From Vaginella massiliensis (GTDB lineage: Bacteria; Bacteroidota; Bacteroidia; Flavobacteriales; Weeksellaceae), in the NCBI RefSeq assembly GCF_900089075.1, contig NZ_LT593747.1:633238-697237 (forward strand): 64,000 nt of DNA. Direction: 5' to 3'. The notes below the pieces were generated by a model. The model had not been told where the DNA came from. It saw nothing but the letters and a program-made list of their open reading frames with translations, and searched no databases. Both the position numbers and the translations under genes were made by a program. Of the stretch, positions 8,983 through 16,874 are shown piece by piece. The first letter of the stretch is position 1. The number at the start of each line of letters is the position of its first letter.

Positions 8983-9300
8983 ATTCGCTTCGAAATCTCT
9001 CAAATGTTCCATTTCTGTTTCAAATGAAAGAACTTTCGTACCAAACTTCTTTAGACTTTCTGTTTGCAAATATGGCAATATATCTTTTTTAAACTGCATT
9101 AATTTCGCTTGGTTTTCACAAAATAATTGCATAGAATAGGAGTCCACACCCTCTTGCTGGTTGGTGAGTAATTTCGTCAACCTTGCTCCCTGAAAATGTT
9201 GATGTTCTAGATGTTTTGCAATATGTTCGTCCTGAAACCAATCTAACCACTCGTTGGCGATTTCACTCTCTACAAAATAGGTTGTATTGTAAATGATCAT
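8980..9300 (-). CDS. DUF4286 family protein
   Basis: A 106-residue small cytosolic protein. MIIYNTTYFVESEIANEWLDWFQDEHI, then FQGARLTKLL, VDSYSMQLFCEN and FGTKVLSFETEME match the DUF4286 family of Bacteroidetes, a ferredoxin-like fold of unknown function. An upstream in-frame ATG at 9336 is rejected because a TATCTTTG promoter box lies between it and ATG 9300, and family members begin MIIYN. Confidence 0.85.
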   Translation of the reverse strand: MIIYNTTYFVESEIANEWLDWFQDEHIAKHLEHQHFQGARLTKLLTNQQEGVDSYSMQLFCENQAKLMQFKKDILPYLQTESLKKFGTKVLSFETEMEHLRDFEAN

Positions 9301-9313
9301 GAATATTTTTTTA

Positions 9314-9321
9314 CAAAGATA
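9314..9321 (-). promoter_or_regulatory. -7 element TATCTTTG for DUF4286 gene
   Basis: Minus-strand TATCTTTG matching TAnnTTTG; predicted transcript start is about 8-10 bases before ATG 9300, so the leader is very short. It decides the start codon. Confidence 0.55.
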
Positions 9322-9392
9322 ATTATTCTGATTCATAGCCCCTAATTGTAGATTTATTGCTAATTTTAAGCCAATATTCTTAATTCAAAATA

Positions 9393-10775
9393 ATGGAAAA
9401 GACACAACAATTTATTCAAGAAAACAAGCAACGATTTCTCGATGAATTAATTGAACTTTTAAAAATCCCCTCAATCAGTGCAGACCCTGCTTATACACAA
9501 GATGTTTTGGATACAGCAGAAAAGGTTGCCGAATTTCTAAGAAAAGCCAATGTCGACAATATAGAAATTGCTGAAACAGAGGGATACCCTGTAGTTTATG
9601 GCGAAAAAATTATAGACCGCAATTTACCAACAGTTTTGGTTTATGGGCATTACGATGTGCAACCTGCAGATCCGCTAGAACTTTGGGAATCTGGGCCGTT
9701 TGAGCCAGTGATCAAGAAAACAGAAATTCATCCAGATGGTGCAATTTTCGCTCGAGGTGCAGCAGACGACAAAGGTCAATTCTTTATGCATGTAAAAGCA
9801 ATCGAAGCGTTGATTGCGACCAACGAACTGCCTTGTAATGTAAAATTCATGATCGAAGGCGAAGAAGAAGTCGGTTCTCCAAGTTTGGTGAATTATGTTA
9901 AAAACAACAAAGAAAAGTTGAAAAATGACGTCATCTTGATTTCAGACACCTCGATTATCTCCAACGATCAACCCTCAATCAATGTTGGATTGCGCGGGCT
10001 CGCTTATTTGGAGGTAGAAGTAAAAGGAGCAGATCGCGATATGCATTCGGGAGTTTACGGTGGCGCTGTGCCAAATCCGATCAATGTTTTGGCAACTATG
10101 ATTTCTAAATTGATCGATGAGAAAGGGCATATCACCATTCCTGGTTTTTACGATAATGTAATAGAACTGACCGAAGAAGAGCGTGCCGAAATGGCTAAAA
10201 TTCCATTCGACTTAGAAGAGTATAAAAAATCGATTGGTATAAAAGATATCCAAGGCGAAGATGGATTCTCTACCATCGAGCGCGCTTCTACCCGACCAAC
10301 TTTAGATGTAAACGGAATTTGGGGTGGCTACATTGGCAAAGGAGCAAAAACAGTAATCCCTTCGCATGCCTATGCCAAAATTTCGATGCGTTTGGTTCCA
10401 GGTCAAGACCACGAAGATATAGCTAGAAAATTTGCAGAATACTTCCCAACCTTGGCTCCGTCTTCTGTAGAAGTGAAAGTAACGCCTCATCATGGTGGAA
10501 AACCTTATATTTTACCAACCTCGCACAAAGGCTATATTGCTGCGAAGAAAGCATTGGGCGAAACTTTCGAAAAAGAAGCCATTGCAGAACGTGGCGGAGG
10601 ATCAATTCCGATTGTAGCCTTGTTCGAAGAAGAATTAGGTTCTAAATCGGTTTTAATGGGATTCGGATTGGATACGGATGTGATTCACTCACCGAACGAA
10701 CATTACGGATTGTTCAATTTCTATAAAGGAATCGAAACCATTCCGTATTTCTATAAATATTTTGTACAAGACTAA
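9393..10775 (+). CDS. M20 family dipeptidase
   Basis: A 460-residue metallopeptidase of the M20 (carboxypeptidase G2/carnosinase) family. Zinc ligands and catalytic residues are visible in VYGHYDVQPADP (first His and Asp), FARGAADDKGQ (bridging Asp), IEGEEEVGSPS (general-base Glu and Glu ligand), VISDTS-like ISDTSI and the C-terminal DVIHSPNEH. The insertion between about residues 200 and 370 is the dimerisation lid (LEVEVKGADRDMHSGVYGG). Cytosolic; no signal peptide. It hydrolyses dipeptides; exact specificity cannot be read from the sequence. A terminator follows. Confidence 0.94.
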   Translation: MEKTQQFIQENKQRFLDELIELLKIPSISADPAYTQDVLDTAEKVAEFLRKANVDNIEIAETEGYPVVYGEKIIDRNLPTVLVYGHYDVQPADPLELWESGPFEPVIKKTEIHPDGAIFARGAADDKGQFFMHVKAIEALIATNELPCNVKFMIEGEEEVGSPSLVNYVKNNKEKLKNDVILISDTSIISNDQPSINVGLRGLAYLEVEVKGADRDMHSGVYGGAVPNPINVLATMISKLIDEKGHITIPGFYDNVIELTEEERAEMAKIPFDLEEYKKSIGIKDIQGEDGFSTIERASTRPTLDVNGIWGGYIGKGAKTVIPSHAYAKISMRLVPGQDHEDIARKFAEYFPTLAPSSVEVKVTPHHGGKPYILPTSHKGYIAAKKALGETFEKEAIAERGGGSIPIVALFEEELGSKSVLMGFGLDTDVIHSPNEHYGLFNFYKGIETIPYFYKYFVQD

Positions 10776-10797
10776 AAAGTCAATTCATCAATCATGA

Positions 10798-10831
10798 AAA
10801 TCCGAAGCCATTGGCTTCGGATTTTTTTTTA
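10798..10831 (+). terminator. Rho-independent terminator of dipeptidase gene
   Basis: ATCCGAAGCC-ATT-GGCTTCGGAT stem followed by nine T residues. Confidence 0.9.
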
Positions 10832-10852
10832 TTAAACACAAAATAAGTAAAA

Positions 10853-10882
10853 CAAAAAAAGTCAGCACAAAGTGCTGACTAT
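10853..10882 (-). terminator. Rho-independent terminator of metalloprotease gene
   Basis: On the minus strand AGTCAGCA-CTTTG-TGCTGACT is followed by a T-run, just downstream of the stop at 10906. Confidence 0.85.
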
Positions 10883-10905
10883 AATAAAATTGAGTTGGTT
10901 GATGC

Positions 10906-13113
10906 TTATTTTTTTACAACTTTGAATGAAGTTGATCGTCCATCAAAATTCACAACTACTACATAAGAACCTGCAGGCAATTGTTTCATCGAAATATTGG
11001 TCGAAAATACATTGTTGAATGATTTAGCTAAAACTTTTTTACCGTCTAATGAGAAAATCTCGATCGATTTTACGGCAACTTTAGACACAAAGTTCAACTC
11101 ATCTTGCACTGGATTTGGATAATAACTGAAATCAACCGTTTTGGCATTATCATTTACACCCAGCGTTGAACAACTTACATTTGCAGTCCACCCACTAAGC
11201 TGAACACCATTGTCTGAGGTGAATTTAAAGGTCAATGCACCTTGTTCGTTTGTAGCTTCGAAAGTTGGTAAGTTGGTAGACAAATTACCCGAAAGACCTG
11301 CCGATGGTGATAATTCTTCTGCATCGGTATTCAATCCGTCATATACTCTCATGATGTCGTTCCCTGCTTCTGTTTTGAAAGAGGTGAATTCTACTTTCAA
11401 TTTCGATCCAGCTTGATGAGGAACAATGGTTCTAGTCCAATTCTCATTTGGAGTATAGTTGCCATTAGGGCCTCCGAAATCTACAAACTGTAGATCATTA
11501 TTACAAAAATCTCCAGCTGTGGTGAAGATAAGGTCTACACCAGATGGATTGGTCGTATCACATGCTTTTCTGACACGTAAACGGTAATAGGTATTGGGTT
11601 GTAAGTCTGTGAATGTAAATGTATTAGAGTTTTCTTGTGTAGACCATGTAGATGGAATTGCTTGGTTATATCTAGACAATTTATAATTCCAATCGATTAC
11701 TTCATTATTGGTCAGATTGATCTGAATTGTCGCGCCGTTTTCTGTAACATTTGTCACCTGATATTCTGGATGATAGGTAATACAAACATTATCCAAATCT
11801 GTTGGTAAACAAGTACGTGAGTTGATGAAATCTATGATTCTTTGACGCGGTTGCGGTCCAAATCCGTTATTCAAGTTGATTCCTACAGATTGCAAATGGC
11901 AGTAACTCATTATGGTTCCACCGTTCGTTGGTAATCCTGGATTTGCACAGTTTCCTTCTAAGGTATAACAACCATCGATCGCTGTATTGTTACCATTCCA
12001 CGCACAAGCATGGGTGTGCTGAGAACCTAAGTTATGCCCGAATTCATGGGTGATAACCATGATATTCCAAGAATAATTCGGAAAATCGTAATAAGTATGA
12101 TTAATGTCTGAATAAGAATAATTGTTGGATGTACACAAAGCGTTGAGATACGCAATACCACCAAGTCCACCTGGATCTACTCCTATCAATTGACCAACAT
12201 TTGCATCAAAAGAAGCTCTCGTTTTTCTAAATTTTTCGAGGTAAGCCAAAGAACTTGTTCCGATATTTTGGTACGGATCCTGCGTTGTCCAAACCATTAC
12301 ACTTCTCATCACAACTTGAATATCGTCGTTTGCATACAACAATTGTACGTTGTTGTACATCGCAGATAACCAGTCCAACACATTGTCGATATTTCTTTGA
12401 CGATATTGGAAGATGTTGTAATCGACCTCGAAATACATGGTTGGGATACGATTGTTGTCAAAATTTGAAGACGATTTGCCAGCAGTATGATGGTGCGCAA
12501 CATCTTGATTTTCTAATACTTGATCTGCCCCACAAAACGCTCCTAATTCTTCTCTTGGCAAAAATTTATCAGAATACATCACATATTCTGTTGCGTTTTT
12601 CTTCATTGTACCATCTTCGTTGGTCAACGCTCCCAAGTTCAGGTTGCCGTATTCTTCAGAAGTAATCACGCCAATCACCTCATTTTCGAAAAGGCTGATT
12701 CCGACCAAAGAGTTCAAATCTCCTTTGATTATCCCTTTGTAATATTTTCCTGGTTTGTAGTGATGAACCTTATAATTTTCATCTGTTACCTTAAAATCCT
12801 TGTCGAATACTTGAGTATTCTCGGTCAATTCTAAAACAATTTCTTTTCCATTGTATGGCAAAACCAATTCTATATTCGTCGAAGCTTTTTTAGAAAAGTT
12901 CTGCAACGCCGCTAAATCAAGCGTAAGAAATTGTGCATCCTTTACGGTTGCTTTTTTATTCGAATTGGTTGAACTTGAAAATAAATTTACCTTCTGAAAG
13001 GTAGCTTTCTGTGTTTTTAGATTTACGATTTCCTTTGCGATAGGTTTGTATTGAGCCATAGAAAAGGAACCTAAAAATAAAAACAATCCAGTTAAAATAG
13101 TAGATTTTTTCAT
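10906..13113 (-). CDS. Reprolysin-like zinc metalloprotease with type IX secretion tail
   Basis: A 735-residue secreted protease. Order: signal peptide (MKKSTILTGLFLFLGSFSMAQ), a propeptide-like region to about residue 215, a catalytic domain with the metzincin zinc motif HEFGHNLGSQH (residues about 356-366) and a downstream Met-turn candidate TIMSYCH, a fibronectin type III domain (about 460-540), a CUB-like domain (about 545-650, with NPSGV, PNGNYTPNENW and VYDGLNTDAEE), and a C-terminal type IX sorting domain (YYPNPVQDELNF to RSTSFKVVKK). It should be exported across the outer membrane by the gliding/Por secretion machinery. An IS1595 element sits 12 bases upstream of its start codon, so its native promoter has probably been displaced. 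Confidence 0.94.
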   Translation of the reverse strand: MKKSTILTGLFLFLGSFSMAQYKPIAKEIVNLKTQKATFQKVNLFSSSTNSNKKATVKDAQFLTLDLAALQNFSKKASTNIELVLPYNGKEIVLELTENTQVFDKDFKVTDENYKVHHYKPGKYYKGIIKGDLNSLVGISLFENEVIGVITSEEYGNLNLGALTNEDGTMKKNATEYVMYSDKFLPREELGAFCGADQVLENQDVAHHHTAGKSSSNFDNNRIPTMYFEVDYNIFQYRQRNIDNVLDWLSAMYNNVQLLYANDDIQVVMRSVMVWTTQDPYQNIGTSSLAYLEKFRKTRASFDANVGQLIGVDPGGLGGIAYLNALCTSNNYSYSDINHTYYDFPNYSWNIMVITHEFGHNLGSQHTHACAWNGNNTAIDGCYTLEGNCANPGLPTNGGTIMSYCHLQSVGINLNNGFGPQPRQRIIDFINSRTCLPTDLDNVCITYHPEYQVTNVTENGATIQINLTNNEVIDWNYKLSRYNQAIPSTWSTQENSNTFTFTDLQPNTYYRLRVRKACDTTNPSGVDLIFTTAGDFCNNDLQFVDFGGPNGNYTPNENWTRTIVPHQAGSKLKVEFTSFKTEAGNDIMRVYDGLNTDAEELSPSAGLSGNLSTNLPTFEATNEQGALTFKFTSDNGVQLSGWTANVSCSTLGVNDNAKTVDFSYYPNPVQDELNFVSKVAVKSIEIFSLDGKKVLAKSFNNVFSTNISMKQLPAGSYVVVVNFDGRSTSFKVVKK

Positions 13114-13124
13114 TTTTAAGATTT

Positions 13125-13132
13125 AAAATTTT
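13125..13132. repeat. 8-bp target-site duplication, left copy
   Basis: AAAATTTT directly outside the left end of the IS1595-family element; an identical octamer flanks the right end at 14116-14123. The octamer is itself a palindrome, so duplication and terminal-repeat extension cannot be fully told apart, but 8 bp is the usual duplication length for this family. Confidence 0.7.
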
Positions 13133-14115
13133 TCTGATTATCCGTTTATGCACCTGTTATATTCGCAATTACTAGTCTGTCAAAGAGTTTGTCTCCAAAA
13201 TACCGTCTGTTTAATTTGTAAATAAACTCGTTGAGATACAACTGTAAGTATTTCCTTTTGATTTTATGGTAGTTGCCCAGCAATGTCCGTTTTGCATTAC
13301 TGATTGCGATATGCACCCATTTGAGTGTTTCCTTGGTGGTTTTGGCGTCTGATTTCTCGGTGACGTGCAATTCCACCAGATCGGAGATGTCAACGTAAGA
13401 AGTGCTTTTGTCCGAAAATACGATGGCATCATCCTCCATGCAGTCCCTGACCACGCCGTTGATTCCTTCACTTTGATGGCTATCCAGTACCCTGGCCTTG
13501 AAATAACGCACATGCTTCTCCTTTTTGCCCGTTTCGATATCTTCCAACGGGGTGCTTTCGGCCATCACCGCAACGTTCTGCTTTCCCTCGGCTCCCCGGC
13601 CACGTGTACCCTTGCCTCGCTCGATTTCCTTACTGGCCACCGAAAAGTAACCCTCATCCAGTTCTATCATCCCTTCCAGTGTATACCTTGCATCCCGGTT
13701 GCCCATCGCCCTGCGGAGTTTGTGTACCATCGCCCATACCGGTTCGTAACGCTTCAATCCTAATTGCTTCTGGAGTTCGTTGGTGGAGAATCCCTTTTTT
13801 GTGCAACTCATCAGGAACATCGTTTTGTACCACACCAGAAACGGCAGCTTGGAGCTCTCCATGATCGTACCGCTGCGCAACGAGGTGCGGAAACGGCAAC
13901 CTTTGCATTCATAACTCCATTTACCCTGTAACCAATAATGGGAAGTGCCCCCGCATCGCTTGCAGACAACCCCTTCCTTATCACGCTGCTCCTTGAAATG
14001 CAAACGACAATCTTCCTCCGAACCGAAATGAGCCGTAAAACTGAATATGTTCATAATCCCTGCTTTTTGAGCGCTAATATACTAAAAATATTAGGTGTGT
14101 TTGCGGAGAATCAGA
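13133..14115 (-). mobile_element. IS1595-family insertion sequence
   Basis: A 983-bp element with one transposase gene. Terminal inverted repeats of about 22 bp lie at 13133-13154 and 14094-14115, matching at roughly 16 of 22 positions (TCTGATT, TCCG and CACC blocks shared). Both ends are flanked by AAAATTTT. The coding part is visibly richer in G and C than the neighbouring genes, which suggests recent arrival from another genome. It is complete at both ends and the transposase is intact, so it may still be active. Confidence 0.85.
13146..14054 (-). CDS. IS1595-family transposase
   Basis: A 302-residue transposase. The N-terminal part carries a zinc ribbon with CKRC and CKGC pairs (about residues 31-53), followed by a helix-turn-helix-like region (FSTNELQKQLGLKRYEPVWAMVHKLRRAM) and a DDE-superfamily catalytic core with ELDEGYF (first Asp, about residue 133), IVFSDKST (second Asp) and the terminal SNAKRTLLGNYH segment, consistent with the DDN/K variants of the IS1595 family. 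The gene fills the element, its stop codon lying within the left terminal repeat. It reads towards the metalloprotease gene, so read-through could drive that gene. Confidence 0.92.
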   Translation of the reverse strand: MNIFSFTAHFGSEEDCRLHFKEQRDKEGVVCKRCGGTSHYWLQGKWSYECKGCRFRTSLRSGTIMESSKLPFLVWYKTMFLMSCTKKGFSTNELQKQLGLKRYEPVWAMVHKLRRAMGNRDARYTLEGMIELDEGYFSVASKEIERGKGTRGRGAEGKQNVAVMAESTPLEDIETGKKEKHVRYFKARVLDSHQSEGINGVVRDCMEDDAIVFSDKSTSYVDISDLVELHVTEKSDAKTTKETLKWVHIAISNAKRTLLGNYHKIKRKYLQLYLNEFIYKLNRRYFGDKLFDRLVIANITGA

Positions 14116-14123
14116 AAAATTTT
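14116..14123. repeat. 8-bp target-site duplication, right copy
   Basis: AAAATTTT identical to the left copy at 13125-13132. Confidence 0.7.
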
Positions 14124-14203
14124 AAAGTGAGTGGCTAATTTAATAAATAAAAGCATGATTTATATCAACCATGCCGTATTAAATTCTCAATTTTTTCAAA
14201 TCT

Positions 14204-14959
14204 TTACATATAATCGGTATCCAATTTGCCTTTTTTGAACTGGATAATCCCAACCTTTTCCATCATCCAAATACAAGGATACATCGGATCGAATTCCCAT
14301 TTTTTGACAGCAAAGTTGGGTCGTCCACCAAATTTATGATGATTGTTGTGCAAACATTCGCCCCACATCAAAAAATCTATCGGAATCAGGTTGGTCGAAG
14401 TGTCATTGACATCGAAATTGCGGTAACCATATTTATGCGAAAACCAATTGACCACAACACCATGCACCGGACTCATGAGAATTTGTATGGGCAACAATAC
14501 AAAATAGGTCCAGAGCGGAGCACCCAAATTCATATATATCAAGATATAAACCACCGCCCACATGAGACGAATGATGTTGTTTTCGGCAACTTTATCAAAA
14601 GCTCTCCAAGCTGGAACGCCTTTTTTGAATTTTGACAAAACCTCTACTTCGTTACGATCTATTTCGTTGTATACCAATCGAGTACGCCACATCATATTGA
14701 ATAGATCTTTGTCGAAAATTGGCGAATGAGGGTCTTTTTCGGTATCGGCATAAGCATGATGCATTCTGTGCATTACACCATAGGCATACGGACTGAGGTA
14801 AGACGAACCCTGAAAAATAAACGATAGCACATGAAACACCTTCTCCATAAACGGACTCATCTTGAACATGCCGTGTGCAGCATAGCGATGATGAAAAAAT
14901 GTTTGAAAGAAAAGCGATGCGTACCAATGAAAAATAAAGAATATGATAACTCCTGTCAT
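14204..14959 (-). CDS. Fatty acid (acyl-CoA type) desaturase
   Basis: A 251-residue membrane-bound di-iron desaturase that introduces a cis double bond into fatty acyl chains. The three histidine boxes of the stearoyl-CoA desaturase family are all present: HHRYAAH (residues 23-29), HRMHH (about 64-68) and HNNHH (about 208-212), with hydrophobic segments between them. It is a little shorter than many family members because the N-terminal segment before the first box is brief. Region 14124-14203 downstream holds a weak GCATG/CATGC hairpin followed by T-rich sequence on the minus strand that may terminate this gene. Confidence 0.92.
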   Translation of the reverse strand: MTGVIIFFIFHWYASLFFQTFFHHRYAAHGMFKMSPFMEKVFHVLSFIFQGSSYLSPYAYGVMHRMHHAYADTEKDPHSPIFDKDLFNMMWRTRLVYNEIDRNEVEVLSKFKKGVPAWRAFDKVAENNIIRLMWAVVYILIYMNLGAPLWTYFVLLPIQILMSPVHGVVVNWFSHKYGYRNFDVNDTSTNLIPIDFLMWGECLHNNHHKFGGRPNFAVKKWEFDPMYPCIWMMEKVGIIQFKKGKLDTDYM

Positions 14960-14980
14960 TAAATCAATTTTAAACCTTTA

Positions 14981-14988
14981 CAAAAATA
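14981..14988 (-). promoter_or_regulatory. -7 element TATTTTTG for desaturase
   Basis: Minus-strand TATTTTTG fits TAnnTTTG and lies 21 bp before ATG 14959. No -33 TTG at the expected distance. Confidence 0.45.
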
Positions 14989-15049
14989 ATAGTAAAATAG
15001 TTATATCTTGCTAACTTTAATCATGAACTCGATAAAATAATTAAAATCA

Positions 15050-15499
15050 ATGAATCAAGAATTTTTCAAACAGATGATGATTTCGCAAATTCCAATCGCA
15101 TGGATTGCGGGAGTACGCTTAGAAAATTTTGAAAACAACAAAGTACAGACCTATGTCGAACTCGATTTCCTAAACCAAAATCCGTTCAACAGTATGTTTT
15201 GGGCCGTTCAAGGGATGGCGGCAGAACTTTCTACTGGTCTCATGTTGTTGACTAAGGTACAGGCAAGCGGAGAGAAAATTTCTACCTTAGTGGTTCATCA
15301 AGAATCTACATTCTCTAAAAAAGCAGTTGGCAAAATCGTCTTTACCTGCGATCAAGGTGCATTAATTGATGCAAAAATAAAAGAAGCGATCGACACTAAA
15401 GAAGGAGTAAGTTTTCAACTCAACTCTACTGGTGTAGACGAAGCTGGCGACGAGGTGGCGAAATTCACATTCACTTGGAGCATCAAAGTAAAGGCATAA
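15050..15499 (+). CDS. DUF4442 (hotdog-fold) protein
   Basis: A 149-residue protein resembling the DUF4442 family, which has the hotdog thioesterase fold. Visible signs are the internal NPFNSMFWAVQGMAAELSTGLMLL helix, the core helix position of hotdog enzymes, followed by strand-rich sequence (STLVVHQESTFSKKAVGKIVFTC). No catalytic residue can be assigned with confidence. Its neighbours are a desaturase and fabI, so a lipid-related role is plausible but inferred. It is followed by a bidirectional terminator shared with fabI. Confidence 0.75.
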   Translation: MNQEFFKQMMISQIPIAWIAGVRLENFENNKVQTYVELDFLNQNPFNSMFWAVQGMAAELSTGLMLLTKVQASGEKISTLVVHQESTFSKKAVGKIVFTCDQGALIDAKIKEAIDTKEGVSFQLNSTGVDEAGDEVAKFTFTWSIKVKA

Positions 15500-15500
15500 C

Positions 15501-15536
15501 AAAAAAATCCGTTTCAAAGAGAAACGGATTTTTTTA
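15501..15536. terminator. Bidirectional terminator between DUF4442 gene and fabI
   Basis: AAATCCGTTTC-AAAGA-GAAACGGATTTTTTT; A-run upstream and T-run downstream serve both convergent genes. Confidence 0.9.
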
Positions 15537-15544
15537 GATTATAA

Positions 15545-16363
15545 TTATTCTGCGTCGGGTTCAAATTTTTCGATGACTTCTTGCGAAACGCCTGTGTTGC
15601 TGTATCCACCATCGTGGAACAGGTTTTGCAACGTCACTTTACGAGTGAGATCGGAGAACATCACAACGCAATAATCTGCACAGTCTAATGCAGTAGCATT
15701 CCCAAGTGGTGAAATTTTTTCAGCATAATTGATGAATCCGCCGAAGCCTTTTACGCCTTGCCCTGCTGTGGTTGGCGTTGGAGATTGCGAAATGGTATTA
15801 ACGCGTACGCCTTTTTCTTTACCCCAAAAGTATCCGAAACTACGCGCAATCGATTCCAAATACGCTTTGTTATCTGCCATATCATTGTAATTTGGGAAAA
15901 CTCGCTGAGCCGCGATATAAGTGAGCGCAAGAATACTACCTCCCACGTTTAGGCAATCTTTATCCCAAGCCATTTTCATCACACGATGAAACGATACAGC
16001 CGAAATATCCCAACCTTTGGTCAACCAATCGTAGTTGACATCGGTATAGGGTTTTCCTTTTCTTACGTTCACACTCATCCCAATCGAATGAAGAATAAAG
16101 TCAATTTTACCAAATTTGGCGATGGCTGCATCAAACAATTTTTCTAGATCTTCCATCGAAGTAGCATCTGCACCAATGACTTCCGAATTAGTTTTTTCTG
16201 CCAAAGCGTTCAATTCTCCCATGCGAAGCGCTACTGGAGCATTGGTCAAAATAAATTCTGCACCTTCTTCGTGGCAACGTTCTGCAACCTTCCAGGCAAT
16301 TGAATTGCTGTCCAATGCACCGAATATGATTCCTTTTTTTCCTTTTAATAAACCGTAAGACAT
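15545..16363 (-). CDS. fabI: Enoyl-[acyl-carrier-protein] reductase FabI
   Basis: A 272-residue short-chain dehydrogenase that performs the last reduction of each fatty acid elongation cycle. It begins MSYGLLKGKKGIIFGALDSNSIAWKVAE, the FabI-type NADH site, and carries LHSIGMS and the catalytic Tyr-x6-Lys in YNDMADNKAYLESIARSFG-like order (Tyr and Lys of the NYNDMADNKA segment), then RVNTISQSPTPT. The start is ATG 16363 because the further upstream ATG at 16387 lies within the promoter box at 16385-16392 and the family begins with MSYGLLKG. FabI is a known target of triclosan-type inhibitors. Confidence 0.95.
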   Translation of the reverse strand: MSYGLLKGKKGIIFGALDSNSIAWKVAERCHEEGAEFILTNAPVALRMGELNALAEKTNSEVIGADATSMEDLEKLFDAAIAKFGKIDFILHSIGMSVNVRKGKPYTDVNYDWLTKGWDISAVSFHRVMKMAWDKDCLNVGGSILALTYIAAQRVFPNYNDMADNKAYLESIARSFGYFWGKEKGVRVNTISQSPTPTTAGQGVKGFGGFINYAEKISPLGNATALDCADYCVVMFSDLTRKVTLQNLFHDGGYSNTGVSQEVIEKFEPDAE

Positions 16364-16384
16364 AGTTCTATTTTTTCTTGTTTT

Positions 16385-16392
16385 CAAATGTA
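16385..16392 (-). promoter_or_regulatory. -7 element TACATTTG for fabI
   Basis: Minus-strand TACATTTG fits TAnnTTTG; the predicted start of transcription near 16380 gives a leader of about 16 bases to ATG 16363. Confidence 0.5.
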
Positions 16393-16410
16393 ATTAAAAA
16401 TAATGGAATG

Positions 16411-16800
16411 TTAAAAATCTATTTGTGATTCGAATCCGTGAGAAAAAACGTGCGACACCACCTCCAACTTTTCGTGTTCGAACAATCGATAGTCTGACAA
16501 TTGTATGGGAGTTGCTACCTCGTATTCTTCATCTACAATCACTGCTGCATTAGTATTATTGAATTTTATGATTCCTCTTCTCCACCCTTGTGACTCTCTC
16601 AACAAATACAAAACCACATCACCTTCAAATATCACACGATGTCTTTTATCTTTTATACCAACCGAGATATCGACTTGATCGAATTCTAATCGCTCGCTGT
16701 GCCAATGAAAATCGTTGTAAGCCTTGTACAAAATGCCATCTTCTGACTCCCTGGAGTATCCCATCACTCGATTTCCCTTTCGCAATCTATACCATTTCAT
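16411..16800 (-). CDS. YopX-like domain protein
   Basis: A 129-residue protein. Its second half resembles the YopX fold known mostly from phage proteins: SVGIKDKRHRVIFEGDVVLYLL, then GIIKFNNTNAAVIVDEE and LEVVSHVFSHG, compared with the family pattern of a short '(D)K.GK.IYEGDIV' strand, a V.F segment and a closing LEVIGN-like strand. Function is unknown. Nothing phage-like surrounds it; its neighbours are fabI and a methyltransferase. Its promoter box at 16805-16812 lies only 4 bases from the ATG, which predicts a leaderless mRNA. Confidence 0.6.
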   Translation of the reverse strand: MKWYRLRKGNRVMGYSRESEDGILYKAYNDFHWHSERLEFDQVDISVGIKDKRHRVIFEGDVVLYLLRESQGWRRGIIKFNNTNAAVIVDEEYEVATPIQLSDYRLFEHEKLEVVSHVFSHGFESQIDF

Positions 16801-16804
16801 TCGT

Positions 16805-16812
16805 CAAAATTA
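16805..16812 (-). promoter_or_regulatory. -7 element TAATTTTG abutting the YopX-like start codon
   Basis: Minus-strand TAATTTTG, four bases before ATG 16800. With transcription starting 4-6 bases after the box, the mRNA would begin at or next to the start codon. Confidence 0.45.
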
Positions 16813-16836
16813 TTCTTTATTTTTTTATAATTAAGG

Positions 16837-16868
16837 TTGAATTAAAATCGAATATTGATTTAACTTTG
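16837..16868 (+). promoter_or_regulatory. Complete -33/-7 promoter of the methyltransferase-glycosyltransferase pair
   Basis: TTG at 16837-16839, a 21-bp spacer and TAACTTTG at 16861-16868 fit the Bacteroidetes consensus TTG-N19-21-TAnnTTTG. The ATG is at 16875, so the leader is predicted to be 0-3 bases. Confidence 0.6.
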
Positions 16869-16874
16869 TACGAA

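Noticed and set aside
9301-9336. An earlier ATG for the DUF4286 gene
   Set aside because: A promoter box lies between it and ATG 9300, and family members start MIIYN.
12255-12665. A 136-codon plus-strand open frame inside the metalloprotease gene
   Set aside because: Antisense to the catalytic region, no signal or family match.
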